Shown here: in pieces, positions 5,040 through 6,600 of the stretch
How the letters are laid out: every line of letters begins with the position of its first letter
Numbering within the stretch: position 1 is the first letter of the stretch
Assembly: GCA_030745955.1 (NCBI GenBank)
Contig: JASLNQ010000126.1
Coordinates: 1-6,600, forward strand
Direction of reading: 5' to 3'
From: Dehalococcoidia bacterium
GTDB lineage: Bacteria > Chloroflexota > Dehalococcoidia > UBA1151 > UBA1328
Length of the DNA: 6,600 nt
Program-made: the position numbers and the translations under genes
The notes under the pieces: model-generated
The model's database searches: none
What the model was told of the DNA's origin: nothing
The model's input: only the letters and a program-made list of their open reading frames with translations

Positions 5040-5978
5040 ATGACCAGCAATTCCCAGTTCCGCGGCGTGTATGCCATTCCTGTAACTCCTTTTAATGAGG
5101 ACCTTTCGGTCGACTGGGATTCGCTGCGAAAGTGCGTGGCGTTCAGTGTGGATGCTGGTGCACACGGGATCGTGCTGCCGGTAAACGCCTCGGAGGGGCC
5201 GTTCCTGACCGACGACGAGCGCAAGCAGGTGCTCCGGGTCGGTGTCGAGGTTGTCGATGGCGCCGTTCCGGTCGTGGGTGGGGTGAGTGGGTCGGCAACG
5301 GCCGTTTCTGTCGACCTGGCGAGAAACGCCGCAGACCTGGGTGTGAGCTCGGTTATGGCGATGCCGCCAAACGGGGCTGCCGGGTCGATTATCTGGGACC
5401 ACTACGTTGCGATCGCTGAGACCGGGCAGCTTCCGGTATGGATCCAGAACAACAAGCCGCCAGCTGGCCCTGTGGTACCAACCGGCATGATGGTGCACCT
5501 GCTCAACGAGGTTGAGCACGTCGACTATGTGAAGGAAGAGAGCTTTCTGCCGGGGCAGATCATGACCGAGCTCTTCGCGAAGGCCGGGGGCGCGGTGAAG
5601 GGGATTATGGGCGGTATGGGCGGGCGGTACCTGGTCGACGAGTACCGACGGGGTTCGTGCGGCACGATGCCGGCGGGCCACATTACCGATGCGCACGTGA
5701 AGCTGTGGGATGCACTCGAGGCGGGTGGTGTCGACGACGATGGCCTGCAGGTTGTCACGGACGAGGCGCGCAGTATCTGGGAGCGGATGATTCCGTCGTT
5801 GAACTTTGAGTTTCTGTTCGGTGCGAATGCCTACAAGGCAGCTTACTGGCGACGGGGGATCATCAAGACGCCGCTGACGCGAAACCCTGCGAACAAGACG
5901 CTCGACAAACTCGACTACGAGGAACTGGACCGAATCCTCGACCGCATGGGTGATTTGCTGACGGCGCGCGTTTCTTAG
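5040..5978 (+). CDS. DapA-superfamily lyase or dehydratase (2-keto-3-deoxy sugar acid type)
   Basis: Cytoplasmic class I (Schiff-base) TIM-barrel protein of 312 residues. It opens with GVYAIPVTPFNEDLSVD, typical of the family, and the Schiff-base lysine is K165 in VDYVKEES. Two hallmarks differ from true dihydrodipicolinate synthase: the GTTGE loop reads NASEG (49-53), and the catalytic tyrosine before the Asn-Asn-Pro turn is Q136 (PVWIQNN). As I recall, Gln here also occurs in 2-keto-3-deoxy-pentonate dehydratase-like members, so an aldolase or dehydratase of a 2-keto-3-deoxy acid is more likely than lysine biosynthesis. The ATG at 5040 gives the usual N-terminus although only a weak GAGCGA precedes it. 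It pairs divergently with the dehydrogenase and matches the product type of the dehydratase upstream. Its stop overlaps that of the convergent protease gene. Confidence 0.88.
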   Translation: MTSNSQFRGVYAIPVTPFNEDLSVDWDSLRKCVAFSVDAGAHGIVLPVNASEGPFLTDDERKQVLRVGVEVVDGAVPVVGGVSGSATAVSVDLARNAADLGVSSVMAMPPNGAAGSIIWDHYVAIAETGQLPVWIQNNKPPAGPVVPTGMMVHLLNEVEHVDYVKEESFLPGQIMTELFAKAGGAVKGIMGGMGGRYLVDEYRRGSCGTMPAGHITDAHVKLWDALEAGGVDDDGLQVVTDEARSIWERMIPSLNFEFLFGANAYKAAYWRRGIIKTPLTRNPANKTLDKLDYEELDRILDRMGDLLTARVS

Positions 5979-6600
5979 TCTTTTTGCTTTTTCGGTAACG
6001 AATTTCGACGTAACCGCGTGATCCGAGATTCAAACGATGGATGAGTTATGCTCGGGCAATCAGCATTGGATCCGATTTTCCATAACTTTGCCAGTGCGAA
6101 AATCATCGATCTAGAACCAAACTGACTTGCCGAAAAGCGGTCAGCTCGTCGTTCCAAATACCAACGAAGTGACCACACGATCAACAGAGTCGAACTTAGT
6201 GCCGACGGGATGGATACTACCGGTGGAAACTGTGTTGCCGGCAGTGCCATAAACGGTATCGATATCGAAGCCAAACCAATCAATAGTAAAAACCGTGCGC
6301 TCTGGAAATCTTTGAGGTGCCCGATCTCGTGCCCTATTACAGCGTGAGTCTCAGATTTCGTTAAATCGGTCCAGATTCTCGATCCCACAACTAACGAACC
6401 GTCGGATCTTACCGCTGCATTAAACCAGCCTGAAACTTCGTGGTATTTCTTTATTTTGACCCCAGCCACGTCAGCCATCATACGAACGTACGGCGGTATT
6501 GGCACAGTAGTTCCAGGTACACCAAATCTGAATCGCATCACAAAGTTCCAGAAATTGTTGCTGAGCAGCCAGTTCACTGCAAATGCGTACGTTAGACAAA
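5975..6600 (-). CDS. M48 family (HtpX-like) membrane metalloprotease, 5' end outside window
   Basis: At least 200 residues counting from an internal GTG at 6577. The frame stays open to the window edge and no Shine-Dalgarno site precedes that GTG, so the true start probably lies beyond 6600. Using the GTG as residue 1, the zinc site is HEIGH (H83, E84, H87), with a downstream LERRAD motif giving the third ligand E142 and D146. THPSFESRI (168-176) is the usual M48 C-terminal signature. Hydrophobic segments near 95-113 and 126-140 lie between the two zinc motifs as in HtpX. Such enzymes act in membrane-protein quality control. Three 60-base lines counted by hand are 42-47 % GC against 53-68 % for two lines of the neighbouring lyase, suggesting separate ancestry. 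It is unrelated to sugar-acid metabolism. Confidence 0.85.
   Translation of the reverse strand, partial: CLTYAFAVNWLLSNNFWNFVMRFRFGVPGTTVPIPPYVRMMADVAGVKIKKYHEVSGWFNAAVRSDGSLVVGSRIWTDLTKSETHAVIGHEIGHLKDFQSARFLLLIGLASISIPFMALPATQFPPVVSIPSALSSTLLIVWSLRWYLERRADRFSASQFGSRSMIFALAKLWKIGSNADCPSITHPSFESRITRLRRNSLPKKQKD

Noticed and set aside
4974..5696. 240-codon minus-strand frame opposite the DapA-type gene
   Set aside because: His/Arg/Pro-rich shadow of a clear DapA-superfamily gene.

Overview
The window looks like bacterial chromosome of moderately high GC (about 55-60 % in most genes) with an AT-richer gene at the right edge. The best promoter has a TAGGAT -10 box and one gene starts with TTG. 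Both would suit an actinobacterium or a high-GC relative. A marine Chloroflexota lineage rich in enolase-superfamily enzymes is another possibility, but the sequence does not settle taxonomy.

Layout, left to right. Bases 1-834 hold no intact gene: a fragment of a membrane-protein reading frame (51-206), a 144-bp element bounded by near-perfect 22-bp inverted repeats (412-555, MITE-like), a pair of mutually exclusive hairpins (592-630) and a strong rho-independent terminator (654-686). A promoter (760-788) and Shine-Dalgarno site then drive a 391-residue sugar-acid dehydratase of the mandelate racemase/enolase superfamily (835-2010), followed by a bidirectional terminator (2052-2083). On the minus strand is a small signalling-like operon: a receiver-like protein that has lost most of its phosphorylation residues (3615-2929), then a gap of about 210 nt rich in potential RNA hairpins with a doubtful 52-codon ORF, then a single-pass membrane protein with a helical external domain (2716-2147). 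Upstream of the operon come a 272-bp gap with two repeat motifs and a zinc-dependent medium-chain dehydrogenase on the minus strand (4931-3888). A DapA-superfamily lyase (5040-5978, plus) diverges from the dehydrogenase across 108 bp containing an operator-like dyad. The lyase ends tail-to-tail, overlapping by 4 bp, with an M48 (HtpX-like) membrane metalloprotease whose 5' end lies beyond the window.

How the genes may work together. A dehydrogenase, an acid-sugar dehydratase and a DapA-type lyase/dehydratase are the three activities of a non-phosphorylative sugar-acid route: sugar to aldonate, aldonate to 2-keto-3-deoxy acid, then cleavage or a second dehydration. The substrate cannot be read from sequence. 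The membrane protein and pseudo-receiver inserted among them have no kinase and no DNA-binding domain, so they are not a standard two-component system. Their structured spacer and odd domain make-up are the least explained part of the window.
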